NCBI GenBank assembly: GCA_043228905.1
Contig: JBHGNT010000003.1
Span: forward strand, 5,022,001-5,086,000
DNA from: Azolla caroliniana
Taxonomy: Eukaryota > Polypodiophyta
Length of the DNA stretch: 64,000 nt
Reading direction: 5' to 3'
The notes under the pieces are model-generated. The model did no database searches and was not told where the DNA came from. It worked only from the letters and a program-made list of their open reading frames with translations. The first letter of the stretch is position 1. Every line of letters starts with the position of its first letter. Below, piece by piece: positions 23,172 through 36,417 of the stretch. The position numbers and the translations under genes are program-made.

Positions 23172-26100
23172 ATGCAGAACTTCCGCAACACTCTCGGTTC
23201 CATCTTCGTCTCCGATGACACCCTGCCCTGGACGGATGCTGGCGTTATCCAGGTAAAGCTTGTTCCTTTTCTTCTTCTTCTTCTTCTTCTTCACTTTTTG
23301 GAATTCATCTTCTCTGAAGAAACATCAGAAAACAAACAGTTGATTTCAACCCTTCTTCTTCTTCATTATCCTGTTATTTATTAAAGGAAGCAAAGAAAAA
23401 AGAAATGGTTTACTTTCATTTTTCTTTTTCCTGTGATGCCTTTAGTAATATTAGTTCTGAGAATTGAAGCATTTATCTTAGCTTTAATCCACCAGACCCC
23501 CTTTAGATGATGCCATATCATGATCCCCTTTAGCTTTAATCCACCAGATCCACCTGGCCAATTGTCAAACTATGAAATACACTAGAGCTGATGCCATATC
23601 ATGATCACAGAGTTTTTTTTGTTTGTGACCCAACTCAGGAACTGGATAGGCAGCTAAACCTTATTCCCAAATGAGGAAGGCTTTAATATATCGATCCTAC
23701 CAATTTCTTCTTATAAGTGAGGGATCAAATCTGATTTCTAAACCCCGGATAGAGATACATTTATGATTGAGAATAAAAACTGATAGAACCGAAATAGAAT
23801 GTTGGTGAATCAGATAAAGAAAAAGAAGCTTAAAACTTTGTTGCATTCTTGAATTTGTGTTCCTGACCATGCTTGAACCAGGTACCTCAGAGAATGTTTG
23901 TTGGAGACAATAACCAATGTTCTACAATACTTTCTTTATAGGCTTTATTTCTTCCAAAGCACATTACCAAGACATAGTCCAACATATGGCCCATCACATG
24001 CTGATGTTCCCGAATCAAAGTTCTTCCATTCTATGTAGAAGTTGAAGATGAATTATTGAAATGATGTCCTAAAACATGTGCCAATGTTAATGAAGTTTTG
24101 ATTTTGTGCAAGATTCTATAAAAAACTTAAGTAGAGATGAAGCAAGTTCATCCTTGTCGTCTAATTGACCAAACTAATTTTCTTTGGTGTGCTACAAGGA
24201 GAAGATGGTCAATAAAATAATTAGGAGTTACCATCTTCAAGTTAGTAGTATGCACTTCCTTGAACTACTCTTATCTTTTGGTGTAAAGAAACCAAGAGAC
24301 CCACCACTTTAATATCGTCTATATAAAGAAATGAATAGATCTCTTTGATTGCTTCCACAAATCCGAATGAAGCACAAGATCATAACAGAGTACAAAAAGG
24401 AATTAGAGAACTATATATGCATAGATTGACACATGCGTGATATTTGTGATATTCTCCATGCGCAATATTCTCAATATTCGAGAATACAAAATGGCCCCAA
24501 GAATATTAAAAACCATTCGTTTTGCAAAATAAATATAAAATATTTATTTATTTATTTAAATAAATTTATTTCACCAAAAAAAGAACAATTACTCATTAAT
24601 AGATTATAGTGTCAAGAGAGTTTATGAAATTTATTTTAATTAATCAATTAATAAATTATTTTTAAAAAACGAATATTTTTATATTTATTATACAAATATG
24701 ATTAGTATGAACTTTGAAGATATGATTAGGTTGAAGTACTATTTTTAATGTTAAAATAAAAATATCCATAAATTTTGAGGGAATAAAAAGTGAGAAATTA
24801 ATGAGCCTTTACTTTATTTTATTTATTTATTAAAAATAAACGAATACTTATAACTTATAAGTTATACATTAATTATAAAAATTTACTAGTGTCAAATCCC
24901 CAAGTCCCTCTTTTATTATCCCTATTTATTTTCAAGTTCCTTTTTTTTTTTATCCTAGGAAATTAAAAAAGATAGAGTTATTATTATTATTATTTGAGTT
25001 AAACGAATACTTGACCACCCATTCGTATTCGTATTCGTTTGCATTTGAATGGTAAACCCGACGAATGCGAATTTGTCAATCTGTACTCTGTGCACTCTCT
25101 CCCACACTCTTTGGTCCATTATAGATAAACTTGAAGAAAAGAAGAAGGATTGGATGGCCCAAAACTCATGCATGAACTATTGTTATACTTATTCTCATAT
25201 ACTTCAGATGATATGCACCATTTACTTGATGTATGAGGCACATTCTATCGAATTTGTGGGCTAACTATTAATGTGAACAAAACAAAAATGGCAATACAAC
25301 CAAGATACTACCCCACGTTACATACAACGGAGAACCAATACAAGTGGTGCAAAGTTTCTAATACCTTGGTATTAATGTTCCATTGACAAATAGGTGGAGT
25401 GTATGCTATGTGTCTAGACTTCATGACTGTTGGAATAGCTATTCTATGATACTTGGGGATGGGAAGTGCGATTGATGCTATGGTGGTCCAATCGTTGCTA
25501 AATAGGATTGAAGTTTGGGTTGTCACTATCTCACTTTATTGCATGGAATGAAATAGAGAACATCCAAAAATTGTTCTTACGTAAACAATTTGGGTAAATT
25601 CCTCAACTTCCTACCGAATCATGCTATTAAAAATAGGTGCTCTGCCCATAGAGGTACAAGCCGTGTAAAAAATATACAAGTATATCACAAAAATCAAGAA
25701 TATGCCTTACCATTGATTGCCAAACTTTAGTTCTAGCAAGAAAACCCCTGAGCACCATCGGTCTTTATTTTCCATTACCTTGCATAGTGGGCCAAAGCCA
25801 TGCTTGAAGAGGCAATAGTATCTCCTTCATATTTCATATGAAACAGTACAATGAAAAACATATGTTCTTCAGATTCCACTTCTTAATGACACAATTGGCA
25901 AATTCTTTCTTCTAGAGATATTCATGCATATCTGTGTACCTCAATTTGTAACTGATTGGAAGAAATTTGTAGCTTCCCTATCTCACTGCCCAGAGAATAG
26001 AATAGATGTATGTCCATATCAGAGGGCCTGATGAATCCATCCTCCAACGTGTGTCTTAAAGTGGGCCATCTTACTACCAACAGATTTTGTGGGGCTGATC

Positions 26101-27980
26101 CATGTTATTCTGTTTTCTAACGTAATAATATGAGTTTGATCATTGTATTCTTCTCCACTTTGGTCATGTTTAGATGGGGACATTCCAAGCTATATTGGAG
26201 TGGGGACAATGCATTTATGTTTGTTTCATGTGACTTAAACCATTGTTGGGTTTCAGCATACCAACAATGAATATCCCCTCTCCAGCAAGTTGTTTTGATG
26301 ACATAAGTGTCATGCTTGAATACCCTCCTTTAGAGAGTTCCCAAAGCTGTTAGATACTAGTTATTGATTATTGGGGCGGTTCCGATCTCTGACAGGAATA
26401 TATCATGGCACGCCAATACTTTGCTCCTTGTCATGCGGGCAATCATTGAGACTAAATGGCCTCTCTTAATCTTTCTAGATATTTTCATTGTAAGACTGTC
26501 TTGAGGTTTCTACTTCATAGAGAAGAGTTGGTGTGACAAGTGTATCAAATAGCCACAATTTAGCTCATGGTTCTTGGAACTGTAAATGTGCACATTTTCC
26601 TTCAAGAGCACCAAGGGCCACATAAAAATATCCACAAGCACAAATAGCCTCTCATAAGGAGAACTGAGGCCCTTTGAACTTTCCCAGGAAGAATTAAGAC
26701 ATGACTAAAGAATTTTGTCATCCATATGATATATTGACATCTTTTAAGAGGCCAAAATAGCCTATAAGATCAAACAAAAGATTACATCTTAAAATATTGT
26801 CTCGTCTTTGAGAACAGCAAACCAAAATAAACATAACTAAGCTAAAATAAAAATAGAATTCAGATGTGAAGAAAGAACCTTGTCATCTATACATTTAAGA
26901 TTTGGTCTTTGAAATTCAAACTCAAGGTAAATAAACGAACATGATTGACCATATACAGAACTGTGAACGAGATGCTGCAAGTGAGGGGGTAGGCATATCT
27001 CAGAGTACAGATACAGCAGAAAGCTATATGCGTTTATCATGGGCACTTGTACATTCACGTCAGCCAGCTGATGTTCAGCGTGGAATCTTGATGTTAAAAG
27101 GTCAAGCCTTTTGTCCAACAAAATATTAACAATATAGGGAAAATCACCAAAATACCCCTAACTTGTTGGGTACTATCTCCAGAGTAGCCATGGTTTTCAT
27201 TTGTACCGAAATACCTGTGTATTGCTACACATGGATACTCTGGTAACTTTTGAAACCTAGCAGTATACTGATAAATACTGAACAAGTGAGCAGTATTTTG
27301 CTGTATTTCCCCTACAATATATTGATATTCTTACTTCAGTATACTTTTTGTTATGCTTTTCTTTTTGTTCTTAATGCAGCCTCATTAGAGGCAACGCCAG
27401 AGACATCTTTGAAAAGAGAGATATTGTATTTACTTGCTGTGGGTCATTATAGAGCTGGAGATATTACTAATGCAAGACGGTTTATTAATAATGCACTAGT
27501 GGTAAGTATTGGTGGTGCTTACATTGGCAATTCAATGTTTCACCTTCATATTGCATACTATTTTAGGGAAACACTAAAATACTCTTAAAAACCCTTGGTT
27601 TCCAAACCCGGAGCAGAATATCAATGTGGTGATAACATTTTGGAAACGAAAGGAGATTCTGATCAAGATCAAAATCATAAGAAATTTTTTGGTTTAATTC
27701 CTTGATTTTTTCTACTTTACTAAGTAATGTATTTCAATAAAGGAAGCACCAGATTTTCACCAAGGAGTTGCTCTCCAAAGGATGATTGAGGAGAAGATTG
27801 CCAAGGGTGAGAAAGTCTTTTATACTTACTTTTTTATATCTGCAAGAAGTGATTGTGGGATGTTTAACATTTTTTTTGGTACTTTTGCAATTGAAAGATG
27901 GTACAATCGGTATAGGAATTGCAACAGCCACTGTTGGTCTTGTGGTTGGTGGCATTGCTGCCCTGGTCTTGAAGAGATGA
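23172..27980 (+). CDS. FIS1: mitochondrial fission 1 protein (FIS1)
   Basis: Tail-anchored adaptor of the mitochondrial and peroxisomal outer membranes that helps bring the division machinery (DRP3-type dynamins) to organelles. Five exons join in phase: 23172-23252, 26959-27100, 27380-27501, 27743-27806 and 27898-27980, giving 163 residues. The N-terminal helix (SDDTLPWTDAGVIQ) is followed by CERDAA, then MRLSWALVHSRQPADVQRGI and YLLAVGHYRAGDITNARRFI, the diagnostic TPR-like repeats at about residues 45-115. The C-terminal segment from about residue 138 (DGTIGIGIATATVGLVVGGI) is a glycine-rich membrane anchor ending in the basic pair Lys-Arg, as in the family. The length matches the usual 160-170 residues. 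The first intron is very long (3.7 kb) and holds a LINE fossil. Plants usually carry two or more paralogues; which one this is cannot be told here. Confidence 0.95.
23253..25244. other. FIS1 intron 1, left part
   Basis: Begins with a (TTC)n run (about 23263-23292). A very AT-rich block lies at 24530-24870 with repeated TTTATTTA motifs. No coding or element signature was seen otherwise. Confidence 0.5.
25245..25740 (+). pseudogene. RTE-like LINE reverse transcriptase fossil in FIS1 intron 1
   Basis: Forward frames read GLTINVNKTKMAIQPR, then after a frame change TYNGEPIQVVQSF, a stop, and YLGINVPLTNRW. This is the segment after the YADD motif in RTE-like non-LTR elements (GLxVNxxKTK ... YLGIxxxxxxRW). 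At least one stop and one shift interrupt it. It is in the same orientation as FIS1. Confidence 0.65.
25741..26958. other. FIS1 intron 1, right part
   Basis: No further element could be identified. Possibly the worn 3' part of the LINE fossil. Confidence 0.3.
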
Positions 27981-29035
27981 TAAAGACATCCAGTGTTTTT
28001 CCCTTTGATATTTCACCATTTCATGTAAAGAAGTTTTTATTTCGTTTACGCTTTTTTCTTTTGTAACTGTTATGGTGCCGAGGAATTCCAAACGTTGGGA
28101 CAACGGCTGGTTGTATCAGCTATATCACATCTTCATTTGGTGGTGTATTGCATGATAGTAATGGAAATAAAGATGAACAAATGTACATGCATTAAGGAAG
28201 AACTCAATGAGCTGCTTGTTGGTTTGATCAAATACTTTTTCCTTCACCATTGCTTCCCATCATTTGTTCTTTGTGACGACATGATTGTTTGCAATTTGTT
28301 TGAGAGCCCAATAAGAGTTGTAACCCCCAACTTAGGTCTTGACTCTTTACTTGACAACAGTTGAAAGAGACAAAAGCAAGAAGCAAGAAGTGGTGTTACA
28401 TCACTACTGAAATCATTTTGCAATACTTCTTTTCATGGAACTCGGAAGGTTGCTGTTTTTGCAATACTTCTTTGACTCACAGAAAATGAACATAAAACAA
28501 TGTCAACACCCAAAATAAAACTAAAGTACCCTGTCATAAAGTAAGTTTTTTTCAAAGAGGACTCAGAGAAATGAAGATCAAAATAGGCAGTTTACCAAAT
28601 CCAATGATCCAAGAGTGCCCAAATTCCCATTTAATTGAAAAAGATGGTTTCGCATTGCTAATTTAGTGGAAAAAACCCAAGTGGATTGCCAATCGACATG
28701 TTCTGAAACCAGAGTTGAAGATTCTCCTTGAATTGATGGATGGACAAGTTTATGTGAATCATTGTTTTTTATACTCTATGATATCTCACATGAAGAGAAT
28801 GAACCATTCTTCTTTCTTGAATTGACATCCTATAGGAATCATCTCTACAAGAAACCACTTTTGTTTATGCAGTCTTTTATTTCTTGCCTCGGATTTGGTG
28901 ATTTGCCATAAAGCAGTTCCATGAGGTTGTACTCGATGAGGGAGACGTAGTTTATAAATATTAGGAATGGATAGTGCAACCACATGGACACATGTTAACT
29001 CTCTTCATTTGCCAATTAAAATGCATGTTTCATGC
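27981..29035. other. 3' flank of FIS1, intergenic
   Basis: No gene recognised. Short open frames lack similarity. Confidence 0.4.
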
Positions 29036-29230
29036 TTGTAATGGTGGCACAACGGTTAATGGTTAAAGTTGTTCCACAAACTTAAGGTTTAGGGTTTGTT
29101 CCAAGGACTGAGATTGTATCATGCAAATCTCAAAAATTTAACACGTGGCTAAAAATCATTGACTACATAAGTTAAATTAACACCTCGTTTAGCTAGAAAG
29201 TTATCTATAACACTTCATGCGAGATAAGAA
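29036..29230 (+). mobile_element. SINE-like element
   Basis: Contains an A-box-like TGGCACAACGGTTAATGG and, 40 bases on, a degraded B-box GGTTTGTTCC, the order expected for a tRNA-derived SINE promoter. The 3' limit is a guess and no target duplication was found. Confidence 0.4.
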
Positions 29231-31283
29231 GGTTTATAAAAAAGAGAGGTCCAATGGAGACTTTTGAACTCATGGAGTTAGTAACACATGTTCCTTTGCC
29301 ACTCCAACGAAGATTTTGAAGGATTAACTACCAAATTCTGATCATTTGGTGCTAGTGTGGCATCCTTCAACAATACCATTAAACTTGTTGACACATTCTC
29401 AATAATCATTTCCAAAACACCTTAGCTAGGAATCATGTAAAGTTTCACCTACCAAAAAGTCTCAATGTGCATAACTTCATGTCATCAAAGTCTTAAACAA
29501 TTCTGAGTATGTATAAGTACCAAAATTTTAATCTTTATGTATTGCAAGCCTAAATAAGCACGTAGGAGGTTTTGGCACATGTCGAGATTTGATACAAATG
29601 CAATACAATAAAGGAACAATGCTTGAGCGAAAAGCAAGATTATGATTAACATCTATATGCTTGGATATATAATTCTTAATATGTGAGATATACAATGCAT
29701 GACTATGCACACCACCACCACGACCAGATAAGAGAATTTACAATCCAAGCTTATAATCTATGACTTTCGACTCATGCACTGAAGTGGCGATGACAAAGCC
29801 TTAATATTGATTCAACATTTTAACTTTTGTCAACTTTTTGTAAAACCTATCCCACATTTTTGGTTTCCTATTGAATTCCAACCGAGCTAATACCTAAGAT
29901 ATCTTGCTATCTTGTTTGAGCTCATTACACGACCCAATGACACTTATGTATGCCAATCAAACAAATGAAAATTTAAGAGTTTCAACATGATGGGGTTGAC
30001 TACAAAGGCATGCAACTCAATTAACAGTGGCATATTTGCATGGATTGAACCTCAATTTGCATATGATAACAATGGACAATTGGCAATTGCATAGAGGAAT
30101 GCATCAATGGGGCAACCTTACCTTACTAAATGATACAAGTTCACACACCAATTATTTCTCCATCCAAATACATGCGTCAAAAATACCATCATCAGGTTTG
30201 AGGAACATTTTAGGGCCAAAGCCCATTTCGTTGTACCTTCCACCAGACTCCACTGAATTGTATCAAATGCTTAGTATTTACTTGCATAAGCACTACATCA
30301 TGGTTTGTCTATTTCATTCACTCCAAATGAATATTTCTATTAACAAAGTTATCTAAATCTACCTTCACATTATAATACCATAATAATTGGATGACTTCAC
30401 ATTATTATGATTTAATTCTTTCCTCCAACTAGGTATTTAACAAAGTTCCTAAGCCTTTATTTGACATGTATTATGAATGTATCCTTCAAGTAATCCCATA
30501 TGCAATCTTCTTGGGCTGGCTTTTCATTCATATGAGAAAGAATACATATAAATAATTAATTATGAGTGATTCTCCCACTTGTGATGGTGGGTAGGCATAG
30601 GAAGCAACATTCATTTTGCTTCAAAGGATTATGCAGCAACGAGAACTAGACTACAACAAACAAACAAAAATGTCAAGAGTAGGATGCGCAGATTTCAAAA
30701 CAAAAATATCTAAACCCATGGGTACCATCTTCTAATGTATAGATTAGATGAGGGAAATCATATAGCATTCTTACTTAGGCTACAGTTGAATTCCATGTCC
30801 TTGTGTTGGAATCTAGATCTGCTTTCATTAAGTTAACCTTTGAGAAAGAGATCGCGCTTGTCCTTTCAGTTGCTAGCCCAATCCCATGTCACCATGCAAT
30901 TTGTGTGAGATAGATCAGTTTCATCAAGTTAAGCTTTCAAAATAAGATTGGTGCTTGTCCTTTTAGTTGCAAACAGAAGCCCACTTCACCATAGATGGGG
31001 TGAAAAGGATTTCCCATAGAATATATATAACCATAAAAAGTCTTACAATTACAATAATTTAAAGAATGACTTAGTAGCAATGCTTGCTTCAAAGGAAGAA
31101 AGAAAAGGAAAGAAAAGACTGAGCTTTGTTTGTACGCACAAGACATGGTAAGGTTCAAACATTAGACACAACATACTCTTTCTGTCTGGCTTTTATAATG
31201 AATGAATGCTAGCTCAAAGAATAAATGAAGATTGGAGCAAAATTTAAGAAGATATATATATAATGAGGGATTGAAGCAATTCC
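29231..31283. other. intergenic between FIS1 and the ankyrin gene
   Basis: No coding similarity or element signature seen on either strand. This is the 3' side of both flanking genes, which converge. Confidence 0.4.
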
Positions 31284-34200
31284 TCACTCTTGCTCTCGCT
31301 CTCCCCAGAAACATGACGATGCCAGGCATAAGTTTGTGCCACAGGCAGACTCAGTTTGATTTGGACTTGTAAGAAAAGATGAGAGGCGAGGTGGTGGTCC
31401 ATTGCCATTAGTCGATCCTGTACTGGGAGAGGCATTGCCTATAGCCAACTCACTTACAGTGATATTCCGCTGAAGTTTACGGGCCGCTCGTAGGCGCGGA
31501 GATAGCCATGGTGATAGAGACAAGGATGCTGATGGTCTAGGGGTAGAATTGTGAGACGAACCACTCGTGCTCCTGAAAGATGAGGAAGTTAACTTTTGAG
31601 CTGATTCCATGGTCAGAGATTATAAACCTCTTTTTTAATCGCAATTTGAATTAGCTAATGATAAGAAAGAGTATGTAAGGTTATGAATATTGAGATTTAC
31701 TCATACCTGGCATTGATGGTAGGTTCAGGCTCGGAACTATGCGTCATTGCACCATTGCTAGATTCAGTGTGGGATGATGATTGAGTTAATTGGGGAATAT
31801 TTTCTAGCATATTCTCCACAGGGTTGTCGACAGATCTTGTTCCAAAACTGTTGATCCTCATTGAAGATTCCATTTCTTGCAATGTCGGATTCACCACTGA
31901 TTTAGCCTCCCTCTGAGATCGTCCATTAAAGAAATGAAGGCAAAAACATTGATTACTCATGTGTACACTTTGCCTACTTGCAGAAAACTGGTGGTCCAAT
32001 CGGATTCCATCGTGATTGATATCAATCATTGTATCATCAACACCATCATCATTTGCCTCTAAATTGTGGAGACTCTGATTCTGGAGGGAATGGCTTCTAT
32101 TATGGTGAGATGATGGTGTCATAATATCATGCTTAGGTTTATGCTTTCTTCCACCATCAGTCTGGTGGAAGAAAATCTTCAATAGGCTAGATTTGGTGGC
32201 ATAAGAAGGTGGCTCTATCCTTGTAGATATGGCTGACGCCAAAATAGGGGTTTCTTGCCGACACTCTGTGGAAGTGTTCATAAAATGTTGTCGGAGTGTT
32301 AGATCCTCAGGACGGGGACTATCACTTAAGAAGCCATCATTAACGTTGCTCCATTTCTTGCAAAATTTTCTTGATCGAGGAAGCAGAGTCTGGAACAGAG
32401 TGAAACACTGTGTTGGTATCAATGCTGATCTGATGATATTACTTTTTGTCCGAATATCAGGAGATTCCAGAATATTTAAGTGTACCTCGGGACTTGGGAT
32501 TGAAAGAAAGCTTGCGAGGCTGCGACTTGAGGTCGGGCAGGTTTTGACCTCATGACCCTCACAATATCTTCTTAAAGCATCAGTTGTTGATCCCACACTC
32601 TCTGACTTGATAAGCTCGACCTCTGAATTAGCCATGGAATTATGAATATTGTGAGGGTTTTCAACAATAGGTGCTCTTGGCATGGCTAAACGCAATAGGT
32701 AGATAGCAATATTACACCGGAATTCAGCAACTGGATGACTTTCCCGGCACATCTTTGCCAAATCTAGGGGTGTATATCCTTGCTCATCCCTCTCATTTAC
32801 ATTAATTCCTGGCGACTCTAGCAACAGAGCCACAAGTTTTTCATCAATCTTAGCACTAGCCACCGATAGGTGCAGGGCTGTCTGCCCTTGATTAGTCTTC
32901 CAGTTCACATACTCTGGCATAGAACTAGCACCTTTCAAGAGTTCCTTCACCATCTCTACCTTTCCTCCTTGTTTCATCACCAAATTTGGTGGTGCTTGTT
33001 TTGTCCCTATCACAGCTGAATGCAGCGGGGTCTCCCCATGTTTGTTTCTCATGTAGATTACCTCTTTGTTATGGCTTATCATCTCCACGGCCACTTGCAA
33101 ACAACCCCTCCTTGCTGCTGTGTGCAATGCTGTGTTTTCCTTTGAATCTTGTCCGGTTATGCTTGCAGGGCATAACTCCAAGACTAGCTTTACTACCTGC
33201 ATTGTCACCTTATCCATCATGAGTTCTTAGATAATAACATGGTTATGGTTATGGGAAAAAGGCTTCCCATTTTCACAGTGCCCATAAGGGTAATAGATTC
33301 ACTAGATTAGATATCCAATGCTGGATGAATAGCATCATTAAGCCCACAACCCACAAAAAATTTATGATCCAAAATATAGCATCATTGATGTATATTTTGA
33401 TTTCTACATACATAGGTCTATAAATGGACTTAAAAAACATTGCATGAGTTAATACGCATGAGTTAATACATTGTTTGATGAGCAAGAATAAAATCTCAAC
33501 ATAATAGGTACATTTAATAATCAAACAACTAATGCAACAATATTTGAGACCACCATGTGATAAAAAATTTAAAATAACAAATTCTTTTGTAGACTCCATG
33601 ATTCAACAGCCACCCAAAATGATTCCCTAATTTTTCCTGCGACGTTTCAATATTTTCACCTCAAAAATTCTTACATTTCCACCAGTATATCTGATGTTTT
33701 CCTACTGTGATTCTGGTATGTCCTAATATGAATCTTGTCTTTTCCACTATCTAGGATTCGACATTTTCATATGCACTTCTGGCAGTTTTCCAGCTCAAGT
33801 CTACATTTTCCCACTATAGTTCTATAACTTAAATACAGTGATTCCACATTTTCATACTATGATTCAGGCACATTGCAATTCGGGTTAAGATGGAGCATAA
33901 GAGGGCTCCTCCCAACAGCGCCATTTTGAATGAAAAACCTTTAAAGAAAAGATGTAGCGCCTATAAGTTGCAGAATGGCTACAACTTCATGATAGAAATA
34001 GAATAAGACTCATAAAAAAACAAATATTGCAATGGCAAATTGATAAAACAGAAAACATATTACCTATAAGTGCCAAATTGGAGACCAAATTTTCTAAAAC
34101 CTCATGATCAAGATCAAATTCATCATTATCCAGATAGAAAAGTCAAGTAATGATTCCATGACGGATTAATAAACAAGAAATGTACCTGCAAGTGACCCCT

Positions 34201-35181
34201 GCCAGCAGCAGCATGGAGAGCAGTACATCCATTGCTATCTCTGACGCAGAGCACATTATTGGTTTTCTTGTTGTTGTTGATGATATGATCATCACCATAA
34301 TCTCTAAGTAGCAATGCTTTCACCATCTCCACATTCCCTGCTCTGGCAGCAGCTAGAAGAGCTTTGGCCTGAACATTGTTATAATCAGCCCTATGATTAT
34401 AGGGCATACTACTATTATCATGAATATGCTCCACATGACCTTCAGTCATGCCTTGTTCATGAGAAGTCAGTAATACAGCATTGCCAATTTCATCGTCGAT
34501 GGCATGACGAATAACACTAGCACCATTCACATAGGAAAATCCTGGTTCTCTCATAGTATCTCCAGCCAAGCCAATTATGGTCTGGAAGATAGTCTCATTT
34601 CTCCCTCTAGCTGCAGCGTACAACAAATCAGAGAGCCCAAATTCACCATCCAACCCTTGTAAGATAGCCTCTTGATCTGAGACGGTTAAGGATTTGATGG
34701 TATAGTGAAGCAAACTCTCATCACCAGCACAAGCAGCAACATAAAGCACCCAATAAGCACCAGATAGATTTGAATTCAAGCCATGATTTAACAGAACACC
34801 CATGTCAAACTTATTATCAATACATATTCCCGGTTTTGATCCATCATCAGTACTCTCTTTTGATCCATCAAACCTCTTAAGTATACCTTGTTCTTCAGAG
34901 AAAGCATGATATTGATTGAAGAGTAATAGTTCTTTGACCACTTTTGCTCTACCTAAGGCAGCTTGAGAGAATGAGGAGGGGTCATCCCATAGTTTTTCAA
35001 GCCTTCTCAGTCTTCTCTTGGATGTGAGGTTGTGAAGAAGAGAAGGATCCATTTTCAGGAGCTCTTTGACCACCTCTGTGTGCCCATTTGCTGCTGCCCA
35101 GTCAATGGGAGCCACAAACCACCATTGCTCATATGTCCGCTCTAACCTGAGAGGAAGGAAGCCCATCTCTATCACTGCCAA
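31284..35181 (-). CDS. ankyrin-repeat protein with long Ser-rich C-terminus
   Basis: Three exons join in frame: 34186-35181 (332 codons), 31707-33196 and 31284-31572, giving 924 residues. The N-terminus (YEQWWFVAPIDWAAANGH) and the following LTSKRRLRRLEKLWDD block are hallmarks of a plant ankyrin family of unknown biochemical function that I recognise by sequence but not by symbol. Ankyrin units are visible at about residues 25-60, 143-165, 185-210, 280-300 and 317-360 (NGCTALHAAAGRGHLQ, then the intron, then VVKLVLEL). More follow up to about 485 (NTALHTAARRGCLQ, HGETPLHSAV, GQTALHLSVASA, QGYTPLDLAK). The rest is polar, rich in Ser, His and Asn, and ends in a basic Ser-rich tail with SPRLRAARKL. 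The last exon start is chosen at 31572 because of a CTTTCAG acceptor that restores the frame. No transmembrane segment is evident, so a soluble scaffold role is inferred. Confidence 0.88.
33640..33870. repeat. degenerate periodic sequence in ankyrin-gene intron 1
   Basis: About seven loosely spaced copies of a motif like TTTTC(A/C)(C/T)ACTAT..TTC, recurring every 30 bases or so. Weak but visible. Intron 1 spans 33197-34185. Confidence 0.35.
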
Positions 35182-35302
35182 ACACCAGATATATTTTCTT
35201 TACTTGCCCATTTTCGATCAGGAATCATCACATCTCTGATTGCAAAATAATAAAGGAAATAACATCTAATTCCTCCCCCCTAAACATAAAAGAGGGGGAA
35301 AA

Positions 35303-35656
35303 CCCATCTCTAGTTTTGTCAGAGATGAGACGACTTTGCTCTCATTTTTTGTCCATTGTTTCTTGGGAAATATACCGGAAAATGATCATGAAGAAAGAAA
35401 ACCCCATCTCTAGTAACATCAGACATGGAATGGGTGTGCTCTGTTATGCCCATTCTAGCTCAAAAACAGGCACAAAAAATATAACATGGAATACTGAAAC
35501 CCATTGGATGTGACCATTTTCAGCCTCTCACAAAAGCAAGAAAATACATGTCTAGTTATGTCAGGTATGGAGTGAGTTTCTTCTCTGTCTTTGGCCCCAT
35601 TTTAATTCAAAAATGATCATTCACTGTGGGCTTACATTGAGGGAAAAAAAAAGAGT

Positions 35657-35697
<41 letters not shown>

Positions 35698-35760
35698 TCT
35701 CTTAGTTATGTCAGAGATGAGATGGGCAATGCTCTGTTTCTCTCAGATTCAGCTCCAAAA
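35303..35760. repeat. four-copy repeat with ATCTCT/AGAGAT hairpin
   Basis: Units start near 35303, 35403, 35546 and 35694. The best preserved read CATCTCTAGTT.TGTCAGAGAT then GAGA(C/T)G, followed by GCTCT. The arms ATCTCT and AGAGAT can pair. A CAAAAA tract follows units 2 to 4. Spacing is 100-150 bp. Confidence 0.65.
35659..35693 (+). repeat. (AG)n microsatellite
   Basis: About seventeen AG units between the third and fourth hairpin repeats upstream of the ankyrin gene. Confidence 0.95.
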
Positions 35761-36417
35761 TTTCATCATTTTTTCTAATGGGCTTATCTGGGTGAAGAAA
35801 TTTGAGGGGGGAATGATTATATTTTCACCCAACTGTACTTATAATAAGTAAACCCAACAAAGGTTCGAATCTCAACATAGAAAATGGGTGTTATGATCTG
35901 AAAGAAGGCTGACGAGAGGGGTGGTTAAGGCAGATTACAAGCATGCTTAAGCATGGTAAGAAGCATAGATGGAAGGATGATTTTGATGCTTGATTAGGGA
36001 GGTATGATTAAGCATGATTTACAGGCATGTTTAAGGCTGATTGGAAGCATAAATAGCTGATTCATGTGATTAAGGGAAGATGTGAAAGAATGAAAAGGAA
36101 GAAAGAAGAAGGTTAAGAAAGAAAATAATGGTTTTTAATATATAGGTGTAGAAAATATAGGGGGTTGTGTGTGTGCATGCATATCCAACTACTCTCCCAT
36201 TACCATTTCTTTTAATAGCCAATTTGTTTGAATTTGTTTTTAATTCCATTTCTTAAACCATTTGTCTCCCTCCCACCTTCACATCATCACTTGTGCCCCC
36301 CCCCCCCCCCCCCCCCAACATTCCATGATGCATTATGTATGCATGTATTACATTTTGCCTAACTTTGTTGATCATCTATTTCATCAATCATGGGTGAGCT
36401 TTCCGAAAAGGGAAGCT

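Larger units (their letters stand above)
35182..36417. promoter_or_regulatory. upstream region of the ankyrin gene
   Basis: Presumed promoter and 5' UTR (gene on minus strand). Holds four diverged copies of a hairpin-bearing unit, an (AG)n run at 35659-35693, a GGTTCGAATCTC string at 35864 that resembles a tRNA or SINE B-box, and a 21-base C run at 36296-36316. Confidence 0.45.

Noticed and set aside
22650-23256. Overlapping open frames on both strands (up to 171 codons) upstream of FIS1
   Set aside because: They run through the (CA)n and (ACAT)n microsatellites, giving His-Thr or Val-Cys repeats with no homology; simple-repeat artefacts.
32229-32555. 108-codon plus-strand frame
   Set aside because: Antisense shadow of the ankyrin gene's second exon.
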